A DNA stretch of 64,000 bases from Pseudanabaena biceps (GTDB taxonomy: Bacteria > Cyanobacteriota > Cyanobacteriia > Pseudanabaenales > Pseudanabaenaceae): assembly GCA_013361095.1 (NCBI GenBank), contig JAATWA010000001.1:434001-498000 (forward strand). Reading direction: 5' to 3'. Positions 26,776 through 35,703 of this stretch are shown piece by piece. The first letter of the stretch is position 1. Every line of letters begins with the position of its first letter. The position numbers and the translations under genes are program-made. The notes beneath the pieces were generated by a model. It was not told the origin of the DNA and ran no database searches. It worked only from the letters and a program-made list of their open reading frames with translations.

Positions 26776-27663
26776 ATGACTGTCGCATATCCTCGTAAAC
26801 TTCGCGGTCAATTGAGCGCTCAAGATATCCTTGATCAAGTGGTACGTCAGCGTGAAGTGCATATGGTCACTCTTAACCGTTATCGCTATAACGAACAACG
26901 TAGCTGCAAAGATTTGACTGACCTCATCGAAAAGCTCGATGGTAAGCCTCGTGATTTAATCAAAGACTTGTCCCACCACATTGCTGATGAGTCCCGCCAT
27001 GCCCTTTGGTTAACCGATCTCCTCTACGATCTTGGCGAAGATATCGGCACACCTCCCGGAACTTCCTATATTGATGAGTTCGAGCGCTTCATCAGCAATG
27101 ACACGATCGCTACTGCGGAAGATGCCATTATCGAATCCTTAGCGGCTATCAATGTCACCGAAAAGCGTGGTTGTGAGTACTTTGCCGCCCATGTACGGGC
27201 GCTTGATAAGGCAGAACAGACTCCAGAGAACGTCAAGATTCGGGAAACCATCGCTAAAATCTTGCCTGAAGAAGTGGAACATGTAAAATGGGGTAATCGC
27301 AAGCTTGCAGAAATTGGCAAGCAAAGTGAAGCACTCCATGCCAAGGTCGATACGGCTAAGCGTAGGTATGCCGCGATCGAGCAAGCTGCCTATGAATCAG
27401 GGATGGATGTTTTAGCAGGTGCTGAAGTTCGCCGTATTGAGAACTTAATGAAAATTGCGGACACACTTCCTTTGTGGCAACGCCCTCAGTACTTGGTGGA
27501 TCAACTTCCTCAGACTTTGTTTTCTCCTGAGCTACAAAAGACAAGAATCGAGCTAGCCAGAAAAGCATGGGAAAAAGATCCTTCTTCTTTTGTCGAGAAG
27601 TTTATCCCTATGTTCTTTTCTGCAAATCTCAAAACTACTGCCAATAAAGCAGGTTCTTATTAG
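26776..27663 (+). CDS. Ferritin-like domain protein
   Basis: A 295-residue helical protein with a ferritin-like four-helix core. Candidate di-metal ligands are visible: E28 (QREVH), E73 and H76 (DESRHA), the Glu of NVTEKRG near 129, and E166/H169 (PEEVEHVKWG), giving two ExxH motifs. The C-terminal ~90 residues (helical, ending FFSANLKTTANKAGSY) are outside the core. Such proteins in cyanobacteria are uncharacterised; metal-dependent oxidase or storage functions are possible. Highly biased codons suggest strong expression. Monocistronic with hairpins downstream. Confidence 0.8.
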   Translation: MTVAYPRKLRGQLSAQDILDQVVRQREVHMVTLNRYRYNEQRSCKDLTDLIEKLDGKPRDLIKDLSHHIADESRHALWLTDLLYDLGEDIGTPPGTSYIDEFERFISNDTIATAEDAIIESLAAINVTEKRGCEYFAAHVRALDKAEQTPENVKIRETIAKILPEEVEHVKWGNRKLAEIGKQSEALHAKVDTAKRRYAAIEQAAYESGMDVLAGAEVRRIENLMKIADTLPLWQRPQYLVDQLPQTLFSPELQKTRIELARKAWEKDPSSFVEKFIPMFFSANLKTTANKAGSY

Positions 27664-27671
27664 TCTAGATA

Positions 27672-27731
27672 CAGCGCTTTGCGCCCAAACGAAAAGAAAG
27701 GCTGGCAGCGCCAGCCTTTCTTTTCGTTTGG
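27672..27731. repeat. Composite palindrome after the ferritin-like gene
   Basis: Begins with the 98-bp family end (CAGCGCTTTGCGCCCAAAC), then a 21-bp arm CCAAACGAAAAGAAAGGCTG + G with loop CAGCG and mirror. Confidence 0.8.
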
Positions 27732-27776
27732 TTTTATACAAAATCACGATAGATTGTATAGCTAGAGTCCTCAAAA

Positions 27777-27823
27777 AAGCAAGAGAGCGTTGCGGCGCTT
27801 CGCGCCGCAACGCTCTCTTGCTT
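27777..27823. repeat. Palindrome, 27.8 kb
   Basis: AAGCAAGAGAGCG, TTGCGGCGC, loop TTC and exact mirror. Confidence 0.85.
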
Positions 27824-27911
27824 GGCTGGCTACAGCTATAAATGAATAAGGCGCTTAAGCTCATTGTTTAAAGCTGGTAAAATTTCCAAGCTTGGATAAA
27901 TTGTCGATAAT

Positions 27912-30404
27912 ATGGAACTATTTGATTTAACGAGCATCAATCGCGATCGCTATGTCAACGTTTTAGTTGACTGTATCGGTATTGATGATTTGTTGACCTA
28001 TCGCATACCTGAAGATATTGATATCCAAGTTGGTGATATTCTAAGCGTTCCATTGGGCAATCGTCAGGTGGGGGCGATCGCTTTACAAATTTCTGGTACT
28101 TCTCCAGTTAAAGATATTGAAACCGAAATTAAGTCAATAAGCACCGTAATTAGTTCGGGAATCTTTCCGAAAACCTATTGGCAGATGCTAACACACACTG
28201 CGGAATACTATCGGACTCCTTTGATTCAGACTGTAAAAACAGCATTACCACCAAAGCTATTAGATCAGTCTCATTATCGAATTAAAGTAAAACCTGATCA
28301 TCTAGTTCCAGCAAAGATCGATCTAGATGTTCACGCCTTGCCAAAAGCGGCTCAAATGGTTTGGGATTTTTTGCAAGAGCATAAAAACAATGCCAAGGGA
28401 ATTAGCCGTCGTTATATCCATCAAAAGCTAGGGCGATATACTAGTTCGGGTCTAAAGGAATTACAAAAAATAGAATGGATAGAAACAGTTTTAGAACTTC
28501 CTCAACGACCACAGCCAAAATATGAAAATATTGTCATTTTACTCAAAACCGCCGACAGTGAACTAACCGAGAGACAAGCAGAGATTCTCACGATTTTGCA
28601 ACATCAGAATGGTGAATGCTTAAAAACCCAACTTTGTAAACTTGCTAAGACAACATCGACAACGCTGCAAGCTTTGGCAGACAAAGGATATTTAGCTATA
28701 TCCAAGCGAGAATCTCTACGTTTAGGCGGAAAAACTCACAAGGTCACCCGCGATCGCCCAAAAGAACTTACCCCCGATCAAGATGCGGCACTGCAACAAA
28801 TTTTAAAAGCGATCACCGATCAATCTGCGTCACATTTTTTATTGCATGGAGTTACAGGTTCAGGAAAAACAGAAGTATATCTGCAAGCGATCGCCCCCGT
28901 ACTTCAATCTGGAAAATCTGCGCTAGTTCTCGTTCCTGAAATCGGTTTAACTCCACAGCTTACCGATCGCTTTCGCGCCAGATTTGGGGATGCCAAAGTA
29001 AATGTTTATCATAGTCAGTTATCGGAAGGGGAACGCTTTGACACATGGCGTTTGATGTTGACTGACGAAGCCCAAATTGTGATCGGCACGCGATCAGCAG
29101 TATTTGCACCGCTTGCTAACTTGGGCTTAATCGTGATGGATGAGGAGCATGATAATAGCTTTAAGCAAGATCAGCCTCAGCCCTGTTACCATGCGCGGAC
29201 GATTGCTGAGTGGCGATCGCATTTAGAGCAAATCCCCCTTGTTCTAGGTTCGGCAACACCATCAGCAGAAGTAATCTATGCCCATCAGGAAGGCAAATCC
29301 ATCTATTTAGAGCTTCCCAATCGCATCGGCAATAAAGCAATGCCACCGATTGAAGTAGTTGATATGCGCGATGAATTTAAAGCTGGCAACTATTCGATTT
29401 TGAGTAGGAAATTACAACAAGCGATCGCTGAAATGCTCGAATCTAAACAGCAAGGAATTCTATTTATTCATAGGCGCGGTTACAGTACTTTTGTTTCCTG
29501 CCGTTCCTGCGGCTATGTAGCTGAATGCCCTAACTGTGATGTTTCTCTTTCCTATCATGATCCGATCTCTCCCACGGCTCATCAACCCAAATCTGCCCAT
29601 TTGCGCTGTCACTATTGCAACTACACCCTAATCCAGCCCAAATCCTGTCCTGAGTGCGGTTCTCCTTACTTTAAACATTTTGGTAGCGGCACTCAAAAAG
29701 TGGAACAAGAACTATCAAAGCTATTCCCAAATATTCGCCTAATTCGCTTCGACAGTGACACTACCCGCAATAAGGATCAACATCGTTTACTAATTGATCA
29801 GTTCCGTTCAGGCGCAGCAGATTTACTAGTGGGAACCCAGATGTTAACTAAAGGTTTAGACATTCCTCAAGTAACTCTTGTGGGCGTAGTTTCAGCCGAT
29901 GGATTATTAAATTTCTCTGATTATCGTGCAGGAGAACGCGCTGCTCAAACCCTGCTCCAAGTAGCAGGTCGAGCGGGTCGCGGCGAAGAAGCTGGCAAGG
30001 TGATCATGCAAACCTATACTCCCGAACATCCTGCGATGGAAGCTGTAAAGAGTTATCAATTGGAAGCATTTATGCAAACAGAGTTAGAAATGCGTGAAGC
30101 TCTGCACTATCCGCCAATGGGACAAATGGTTCTAATTCATCTCAGTAGTGAAAATGCCTCAACTGTTGAAAAATCAGCGCAGGAATTAGCAGAATATTTA
30201 TGTCAATTGGGAAATAATTGGGAAGTCTTAGGAGCAACTCCTGCCACGATCGCTAAAGTCGCTAATCGTTACCGCTGGCAAATTTTGCTCAAGTTCGCCC
30301 CAGAAGTTTTACCTAATGTACCAAGTTTAGAAGAATTGCGAATGTTAGTAAATTCTAAAGCTGTCAGAGTCTCAATTGATGTCGATCCGCTCACAATTTT
30401 GTAA
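27912..30404 (+). CDS. priA: Primosomal protein N', replication restart helicase
   Basis: An 830-residue PriA, the 3'-5' DNA helicase that reloads the replisome at stalled forks. The N-terminal DNA-binding domain (about 1-110) is followed by a winged-helix region, then helicase motifs: Walker A HGVTGSGKTEVYLQ near 315, and VMDEEHDNSFKQDQ near 412. Zinc-binding cysteines follow (CRSCGYVAECPNCD near 525, then LRCHYCNYTLIQPKSCPECG near 560), then LVGTQMLTKGLDIP and LLQVAGRAGRGEEAG. All eight zinc cysteines are present. Normal length. Single gene. Confidence 0.95.
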   Translation: MELFDLTSINRDRYVNVLVDCIGIDDLLTYRIPEDIDIQVGDILSVPLGNRQVGAIALQISGTSPVKDIETEIKSISTVISSGIFPKTYWQMLTHTAEYYRTPLIQTVKTALPPKLLDQSHYRIKVKPDHLVPAKIDLDVHALPKAAQMVWDFLQEHKNNAKGISRRYIHQKLGRYTSSGLKELQKIEWIETVLELPQRPQPKYENIVILLKTADSELTERQAEILTILQHQNGECLKTQLCKLAKTTSTTLQALADKGYLAISKRESLRLGGKTHKVTRDRPKELTPDQDAALQQILKAITDQSASHFLLHGVTGSGKTEVYLQAIAPVLQSGKSALVLVPEIGLTPQLTDRFRARFGDAKVNVYHSQLSEGERFDTWRLMLTDEAQIVIGTRSAVFAPLANLGLIVMDEEHDNSFKQDQPQPCYHARTIAEWRSHLEQIPLVLGSATPSAEVIYAHQEGKSIYLELPNRIGNKAMPPIEVVDMRDEFKAGNYSILSRKLQQAIAEMLESKQQGILFIHRRGYSTFVSCRSCGYVAECPNCDVSLSYHDPISPTAHQPKSAHLRCHYCNYTLIQPKSCPECGSPYFKHFGSGTQKVEQELSKLFPNIRLIRFDSDTTRNKDQHRLLIDQFRSGAADLLVGTQMLTKGLDIPQVTLVGVVSADGLLNFSDYRAGERAAQTLLQVAGRAGRGEEAGKVIMQTYTPEHPAMEAVKSYQLEAFMQTELEMREALHYPPMGQMVLIHLSSENASTVEKSAQELAEYLCQLGNNWEVLGATPATIAKVANRYRWQILLKFAPEVLPNVPSLEELRMLVNSKAVRVSIDVDPLTIL

Positions 30405-30407
30405 ACT

Positions 30408-30488
30408 ACAATGCTTTGCGCTCAAGTCTGAACCAAGAACTCTTTGAAAGTGCTGCTTTGCAGCACTTTCAAAGAGTTCTCGCTTTAA
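30408..30488. repeat. 98-bp palindromic element, copy 6
   Basis: ATGCTTTGCGCTCAAGTCTG, GAACCAAGAACTCTTTGAAA, core GTGCTGCTTTGCAGCAC, mirror CTTTCAAAGAGTTCT. The inner arms differ from other copies but remain complementary. Between convergent priA and purE. Confidence 0.8.
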
Positions 30489-30492
30489 GTGG

Positions 30493-31014
30493 TTACAACA
30501 TTTGTTGCAGATATTGAGCGCTACCTATTTCTTCTAGTTTGGCTTGCTTTACGTTAACCATATCAGCCAGAGACTGACGATACGCGATCACTTTTTCCAA
30601 TAGCTCAGGATTAGAACTAGCGAGCATCTGCACCGCCAGCAACCCCGCGTTATCAGCATTACCGATCGCCACTGTCGCCACAGGAATTCCCTTAGGCATC
30701 TGCACGATAGAATATAGAGAATCAACACCATTGAGCTGACGAGTTGTCACGGGGACACCAATCACAGGCAAAGGGGAAAGAGCTGCCACCATTCCTGGCA
30801 AATGGGCTGCGCCACCTGCCCCTGCAATGATGACTCTGATGCCACGAGTGTGAGCAGTTTTAGCAAATTCGACCATGCGATCAGGTGTGCGGTGAGCAGA
30901 GATAATCGCGACTTCATATGGAATAGCAAATTGTTGGCAAACAGCGATCGCGCCCTGCATAGTGGGCAGATCGGAATCACTTCCCATAATGATACTAACT
31001 TGAGGTTGTGACAT
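30493..31014 (-). CDS. purE: N5-carboxyaminoimidazole ribonucleotide mutase
   Basis: A 173-residue class I PurE that moves the carboxylate in N5-CAIR to give CAIR in purine synthesis. Family signatures are VSIIMGSDSDLPTMQGA at the N-terminus, then VAIISAHRTPDRMVEFAKTA, then VIIAGAGGAAHLPGMVAAL. These include the SAHRTP histidine and the GAGGAAHLPG loop. Length is normal. purK is not adjacent. Confidence 0.95.
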   Translation of the reverse strand: MSQPQVSIIMGSDSDLPTMQGAIAVCQQFAIPYEVAIISAHRTPDRMVEFAKTAHTRGIRVIIAGAGGAAHLPGMVAALSPLPVIGVPVTTRQLNGVDSLYSIVQMPKGIPVATVAIGNADNAGLLAVQMLASSNPELLEKVIAYRQSLADMVNVKQAKLEEIGSAQYLQQML

Positions 31015-31073
31015 AGATTAAATGAGAATATCTTAAGATATGAAAGCTATACTATAGCTGTAGTTAAGTGTCC

Positions 31074-31138
31074 CAAATATAAACCTAAAACCTGTAGCGC
31101 ACGCACTGCGTGCGCTACAGGTTTTAGATTTATATTTA
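31074..31138. repeat. Palindrome, 31.1 kb
   Basis: AAATATAAACCTAAAACC, TGTAGCGCACG, mirror CGTGCGCTACA and GGTTTTAGATTTATATTT, with one mismatch. Upstream of both purE and the Rpn gene. Confidence 0.75.
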
Positions 31139-31188
31139 ATTGAGTCTAGCTACTTATACTTAAATAGATAACCCAGTAATCGCCAATC

Positions 31189-32124
31189 ATGCAATTTATC
31201 AATCCTAAGATCGACTATGCCTTTAAAAAGATATTTGGATCGGAACAAAGTCATGAAATATTAATTAGCTTTCTCAATGCCCTACTTTACGAAGGCAAAA
31301 ATGTTATTCAGGACTTAGAAATAATTGATCCTTATCTTGCGCCTAAAATTCGCGGCATTAAGGATACTTATGTCGATGTCAAAGCCACAATTACCGATGA
31401 ACAAGGCGAAAACTCATCGGTGATTATTGAAATGCAAGTCCTAAATGTGGAAGGTTTTGAGAAACGGATTCTTTACAATGCCGCTAAAACTTATTCTACT
31501 CAACTCGATATCGGCGAAGATTACACGATTCTTCAGCCCGTGATAGCTCTCACAATTACCGACTTTGAGATGTTTCCCGAATTAGAGTCACTCATCTCAC
31601 GATTCATTCTCAAGGAGAAAACCTATCTCACTGACTATCCCATTTATGATATCGAACTAGCATTTATAGAGTTACCGAAATTTAATAAATCCCTAGAAGA
31701 ATTACAGACTATCACTGATAAGTGGCTATATTTCCTAAAAACTGCGCGCAAATTAGACTCAGTGCCATCTGTAATGGAAGATATACCTGCCATGAAGAAA
31801 GCCTTTGAAATTGCGAGCCAAGCAAACATGACGCGCCAAGAGCTAGATGATCTCGAAAAACGAGCTATTTTCATACACGATCAACGCAATGCCATGAAAA
31901 AAGCGGAACGACTTGGCTTAGAACAAGGAATCAAGCAGGGCATTGAACAGGGTATTGAGCAGGGCATTGAACAGGGCATTGAGCAAGGTATTGAACAGGG
32001 CAGGTTATCTGAGAAATTAGCGATCGCCCGACAATTACTTTCCATATTAGATGATGAGGCAATTAGTCGCAGTACCAGCCTAAGCCTTGAGCAAATTACT
32101 CAACTTAGAGATGAATCTTTATAA
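31189..32124 (+). CDS. Rpn-family PD-(D/E)XK nuclease-like protein
   Basis: A 311-residue protein of the Rpn / PD-(D/E)XK transposase-like family. The N-terminal block FINPKIDYAFKKIFGSEQSH and the nuclease-core strands TYVDVKATITDEQG and SSVIIEMQVLNVEGFEKRIL (the E-M-Q motif) are visible at about residues 60-95. Rpn proteins promote RecA-independent recombination in E. coli and are diversifying. Between residues ~246 and 271 a Gly-Ile-(Glu/Lys)-Gln unit repeats about seven times, encoded by a 12-bp tandem repeat at 31927-31998. The C-terminus (SEKLAIARQLLSILDDEAIS) is a typical recognition tail. Confidence 0.88.
   Translation: MQFINPKIDYAFKKIFGSEQSHEILISFLNALLYEGKNVIQDLEIIDPYLAPKIRGIKDTYVDVKATITDEQGENSSVIIEMQVLNVEGFEKRILYNAAKTYSTQLDIGEDYTILQPVIALTITDFEMFPELESLISRFILKEKTYLTDYPIYDIELAFIELPKFNKSLEELQTITDKWLYFLKTARKLDSVPSVMEDIPAMKKAFEIASQANMTRQELDDLEKRAIFIHDQRNAMKKAERLGLEQGIKQGIEQGIEQGIEQGIEQGIEQGRLSEKLAIARQLLSILDDEAISRSTSLSLEQITQLRDESL
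31927..31998 (+). repeat. 12-bp tandem repeat inside the Rpn gene
   Basis: About six copies of GGCATTGAACAG with third-position variation, in frame, coding Gly-Ile-Glu-Gln. Multiples of 12 keep the frame whatever the copy number. Confidence 0.85.
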
Positions 32125-32133
32125 TTCTTCTAA

Positions 32134-33969
32134 TTATTGATATCCTGCGGCTTGAATTGAAAATAAATGAGCGTAGCGCCCATTTGCTTGTAATAGCTGC
32201 TCATGACTACCTTTCTCGATAATTTTGCCATCCGCCATGACGATGATTTGATCTGCCATGCGAACGGTAGAAAAGCGATGGGAAATGAGAACCACCATTT
32301 GATCTTTGGTGATTGTCCGAAAATGATTAAAGATGTTCATTTCCGCCTCAGCATCCATCGCTGCTGTTGGTTCATCAAGGACAAGAATATCCGCTTGCGA
32401 TCGCATAAAAGCTCTAGACAACGCGATTTTTTGCCACTGTCCACCTGACAACTCTTGACCACCCTTAAACCATCTGCCTAACTGAGTTTGAAACCCTTGA
32501 GGCATATGGTCAATGAAAGATTTTGCCATGCCTTTTTCTGAGGCAACTTCCCATTTTTGAGCGTCATCCATGCGTTCTACATCACCAACACCGACATTCT
32601 CGCCAACGATAAATTGATATTGGACAAAGTTTTGAAAAATTACGCCAATCCGTTGACGTAATATATCTAAGTCCCAATCCTTTAAGTCCACACCATCTAA
32701 GAGGATGCGACCACTGCTGGGACTATATAGCCTCGTTAATAGCTTGATCAGGGTGGTTTTTCCAGAACCATTTTCGCCCACGATCGCTAGTTTCTCACCA
32801 TGTTTAAGATGGAGGGAAATACCATTTAATACTGGTTGTTGGCTATCGGGATAGTAAAAAGAGACATTCTCAAACCTGATGCCATCGGGTTTAAGCCCTT
32901 GAGTGATGTAGCCTTGAGATTTAGGAATTGGCTTTTCTAAAAACTCGTAGAGATTGGCTAAATAGAGATTATCTTCATACATACCACCGATAGAAGTTAG
33001 CGCCGAGGCAAAGGTGGATTGACCTTGACGGAATACTACCAAATACATGGTCATTTCTCCTAAGCTAATTTTGCCTGCGATCGCTTCAATCACAATCCAT
33101 GCATAGGCAGCGTAGAAAGCAATTGTACTCAACAATCCCAGCAAATATCCCCAAATCCCCTTTTGAATGGTGAGGTTGCGATCTTCGGTATAAAGTCGAT
33201 CAAAAATATCGCGATAACGCTGCAATAGCATTGCACCTAATTGATAGAGTTGCACCTCTTTGGCATAATCCTCACGAGATAGTAGAGTCTCGATATAGTG
33301 CTGCTGACGAGTTTCTGGCGATCGCCAACGAAATAAACGGAAAGCATGTTCAGAAAATTTAGTCTCGGCAATAAAGGAAGGTATAGCCGCAAACACTAAA
33401 ACGACAACTGCCCACAATGAAAAGTTAAGTAATAGTCCGCTAAAGGTAAGCAGAGTGAGGGCTGACTGTCCTAACCCAAAGATTCGACCAATTAGCGACA
33501 AGGGACGACTAGAAGCTTGCGATCGCGCTTGAGTTAATTTGTCATAAAAGTCGGAATCTTCAAAATGCGAGAGTTCGAGAGTCAGTGCTTTTTCGAGAAT
33601 GAGAACATTAACTCGCTGACCTAGCAAAACTCGCAGCAGTGATTGAGAGACGTTTAATCCCTTTTGACAAGCAGCTAAAATCACAAGGATCAGCGCTTCT
33701 AAGCCAACATAACTCAGAGCTAAATTGCGGTTGGCTAATGTGCCATTTTGAGAAGCTAAAACTACACTATCAACGATTAATTTCCCGACATAGGCGATCG
33801 CCGCAGGTAGTAGCCCACAAATAATTGTAAAAAAAGCGATCGCGATCGTTAAAACTGGGCTAGTTTTCCAGACTAATTCGAGTGCTTTTAATCCATAGCG
33901 GAAGATGGTGGAAATTTTACGGAGTGATTTAGTTATTTCAGGTAACTTGATTTTTTTTGATTTGGTCAT
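32134..33969 (-). CDS. ABC exporter, fused permease and ATPase
   Basis: A 611-residue half-transporter: six membrane helices in residues ~35-330, then an ATPase domain. Walker A is GENGSGKTTLIKLL near 395, the signature is LSGGQWQKIALSRAFM near 505, Walker B is ILVLDEPTAAMD near 527, and the H-loop is VLISHRFSTVRMAD near 560. It probably exports a lipid, peptide or drug as a homodimer. The substrate cannot be deduced. It converges on the Rpn gene with only 9 nt between them. Confidence 0.92.
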   Translation of the reverse strand: MTKSKKIKLPEITKSLRKISTIFRYGLKALELVWKTSPVLTIAIAFFTIICGLLPAAIAYVGKLIVDSVVLASQNGTLANRNLALSYVGLEALILVILAACQKGLNVSQSLLRVLLGQRVNVLILEKALTLELSHFEDSDFYDKLTQARSQASSRPLSLIGRIFGLGQSALTLLTFSGLLLNFSLWAVVVLVFAAIPSFIAETKFSEHAFRLFRWRSPETRQQHYIETLLSREDYAKEVQLYQLGAMLLQRYRDIFDRLYTEDRNLTIQKGIWGYLLGLLSTIAFYAAYAWIVIEAIAGKISLGEMTMYLVVFRQGQSTFASALTSIGGMYEDNLYLANLYEFLEKPIPKSQGYITQGLKPDGIRFENVSFYYPDSQQPVLNGISLHLKHGEKLAIVGENGSGKTTLIKLLTRLYSPSSGRILLDGVDLKDWDLDILRQRIGVIFQNFVQYQFIVGENVGVGDVERMDDAQKWEVASEKGMAKSFIDHMPQGFQTQLGRWFKGGQELSGGQWQKIALSRAFMRSQADILVLDEPTAAMDAEAEMNIFNHFRTITKDQMVVLISHRFSTVRMADQIIVMADGKIIEKGSHEQLLQANGRYAHLFSIQAAGYQ

Positions 33970-33996
33970 GTTTTTAAGATTAAGGCTAAAACCCAG

Positions 33997-34031
33997 AAGA
34001 GAGTAGCGGCGCTTTGCGCCGCTACTCTCTT
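33997..34031. repeat. Palindrome, 34.0 kb
   Basis: AAGAGAGTAGCGGCGC, loop TTT and exact mirror followed by TT; likely terminator of the 34062 gene. Confidence 0.8.
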
Positions 34032-34061
34032 TTAATAATTTGCGCGGCTAATGGAGAAAAA

Positions 34062-34550
34062 TCAGCGTCTTGCAAAGCGCTGTAGCGCTTGCCAATAAGC
34101 CTGTATCGGAAACTGAGTATAGTCACGGGTAATTGATAGAAATACAATTAGATGCCCAAAAAAAGTAGCGATCGCCCAAAACTTAGGAAACCATGCCAAT
34201 GGAACATCTGGCTCGACGGGAAAGTAATAGACCGCAGCCGTAGCGATCGCAGTCGGCAAGATCACTAATAAAATCCCTAAAACACTCAGCCAACGGCTAG
34301 TAAAAACCTGTACCGCATTAGCATTTTCCCAACACTGCCCTGTCCAGACCCACCGCAAAGTGGAAATAGTATCTGCCATTTTTAAGACTTGGAGATTGAG
34401 ACGTGGATCGGCTTCGACCACAAAAATATGGTTGCAAAAACTACAAGCCAAAGATTCCATCATCGGCATTGGGGCGATCGCTCCACGCATACAAAGAGGA
34501 CAAGCGGACTCGCCACGGGGTAAAGGTTTTAAGCTCATAGCAATCATCAT
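34062..34550 (-). CDS. Small zinc-ribbon membrane protein of unknown function
   Basis: A 162-residue protein from MMIAMSLKPLPRGESACPLC. The N-terminal part has a CPLC (near 19) and CSFC (near 38) zinc ribbon. Two hydrophobic helices follow at about 90-112 (WLSVLGILLVILPTAIATAA) and 124-142 (FWAIATFFGHLIVFLSITRD). The start at 34550 is fixed by a TGATG overlap with the upstream methyltransferase stop, so the two are translationally coupled. A longer frame runs into that gene and is rejected. No function recognised. Confidence 0.7.
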   Translation of the reverse strand: MMIAMSLKPLPRGESACPLCMRGAIAPMPMMESLACSFCNHIFVVEADPRLNLQVLKMADTISTLRWVWTGQCWENANAVQVFTSRWLSVLGILLVILPTAIATAAVYYFPVEPDVPLAWFPKFWAIATFFGHLIVFLSITRDYTQFPIQAYWQALQRFARR

Positions 34551-35302
34551 CAAACTATTGTACTCAACACCCAACGGAACGCATAACGCCATCGCAGTGA
34601 AAATTTAGGTAAGGCGGCGGCTTCAGCAATATTTTTTAGTTCAGGAAGCTTGAAGCCGCGTAAAACTGATAAGGGCGCATCATTACGAACCATTGGTGCG
34701 GCGGGTAAAAGTCTGGTGAGGGCATAGATGCCGTAATAGGCAAAGGGATGACGATGTAAGTCATTGATTAAAATTCCTTGCTGCGAGACTCGTTGCATCG
34801 ATCGCACAATTTTTACAGCATTATCGTGGGCAAAGTGATGTAAAAACATCGCCGCGATCGCCACATCAAATTGATTGTCGCTGTAGGGCAAGGCAAGCGC
34901 ATCAGCAACTTCCACTTTTATCTTGCCTTGCAATTCAGGGGGTAAGCGCTTGGCTAGGGTCTGACGCGCATAATCTACGGTGACAGGATTAGCATCGATC
35001 GCCACTACTTCCACATTAATCGCGGGAGACTGGGCTGCTGCCCAACGCACTATATATTCAGGAAAATCCCCAATCCCTGTTCCCACATCAAGAATACGAA
35101 TAGGGCGATCGTGATGTGTGTGGGAACGCAAAAATGGAGCCAAAATTTCCATCGTGGTGGCATAGCCACCCAGCAGTTGATTAATGGGGCGTAGTTGTTC
35201 TAAAGCATCGGTCAAGCGCTCATCTTGAATCGAGAAATCATCCATCAATTCATCTTGATTGGTGCGTATTTGAAATGAAGGCATCATGATTTCTAGTCCC
35301 AA
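34550..35302 (-). CDS. Class I SAM-dependent methyltransferase
   Basis: A 250-residue methyltransferase. Motif I is IRILDVGTGIGDFPEYIV near 70, motif II is VVAIDANPVTVDYARQ near 100, and the post-II block FDVAIAAMFLHHFAHDNAVK is near 148. The C-terminal part (HRHPFAYYGIYALTRLLPAA followed by VRNDAPLSVLRGF) resembles methyltransferases acting on quinones or polyketide-like substrates. The acceptor is unknown. First gene of a two-gene unit with the zinc-ribbon membrane protein. Confidence 0.8.
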   Translation of the reverse strand: MGLEIMMPSFQIRTNQDELMDDFSIQDERLTDALEQLRPINQLLGGYATTMEILAPFLRSHTHHDRPIRILDVGTGIGDFPEYIVRWAAAQSPAINVEVVAIDANPVTVDYARQTLAKRLPPELQGKIKVEVADALALPYSDNQFDVAIAAMFLHHFAHDNAVKIVRSMQRVSQQGILINDLHRHPFAYYGIYALTRLLPAAPMVRNDAPLSVLRGFKLPELKNIAEAAALPKFSLRWRYAFRWVLSTIV

Positions 35303-35335
35303 GAGTTATTTGAGTAATAAGGGTTATGCGATTTA

Positions 35336-35396
35336 ATAAGGAACCAAATTTTTGATGGCGCGGCTTCGCCGCGCCATCAAAAATTTGGTTCCTTAT
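35336..35396. repeat. Palindrome, 35.4 kb
   Basis: ATAAGGAACCAAATTTTTGA, TGGCGCGGC, loop TTC and exact mirror, 29 bp per arm. A weaker one (TAATGCC / GGCATTA around CGCGCAAAGCGC) follows at 35413-35438. Confidence 0.85.
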
Positions 35397-35558
35397 TTTA
35401 CGGCGAAGCCCTAATGCCCCGCGCAAAGCGCAGGCATTATTACAGATTGGTTGTGTTGTAGACAACTCTTATATTTTGGCAGTTAAGTCAGAATGTAGTT
35501 AAAAATATTTGCAAAATAAAGTAATCACCACCTTTATAGCTGTCGCCATTTGTTTTAT

Positions 35559-35611
35559 AGCGTTTTGCGCTCAAACAAATTCTTGGTTCGGGTTTGAGCG
35601 CAAAGCGCTGT
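35559..35611. repeat. 98-bp palindromic element, internally deleted copy
   Basis: Left end AGCGTTTTGCGCTCAAAC joined directly to AAATTCTTGGTTCGGGTTTG + AGCGCAAAGCGCTG. The central AAGTGTTGC hairpin is gone. Confidence 0.75.
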
Positions 35612-35622
35612 AGGACAAGCTT

Positions 35623-35677
35623 AAAACCCTAAAAGCGAGTGGCGGCGCTAAGCGCCGCCACTCGCTTTTAGGGTTTT
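35623..35677. repeat. Palindrome upstream of the hybrid kinase
   Basis: AAAACCCTAAAAGCGAG, TGGCGGCGC, centre TA and exact mirror, 26 nt before the kinase start codon at 35704. Confidence 0.85.
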
Positions 35678-35703
35678 GAGCGAACTAGATATAGCAATTA
35701 ACC

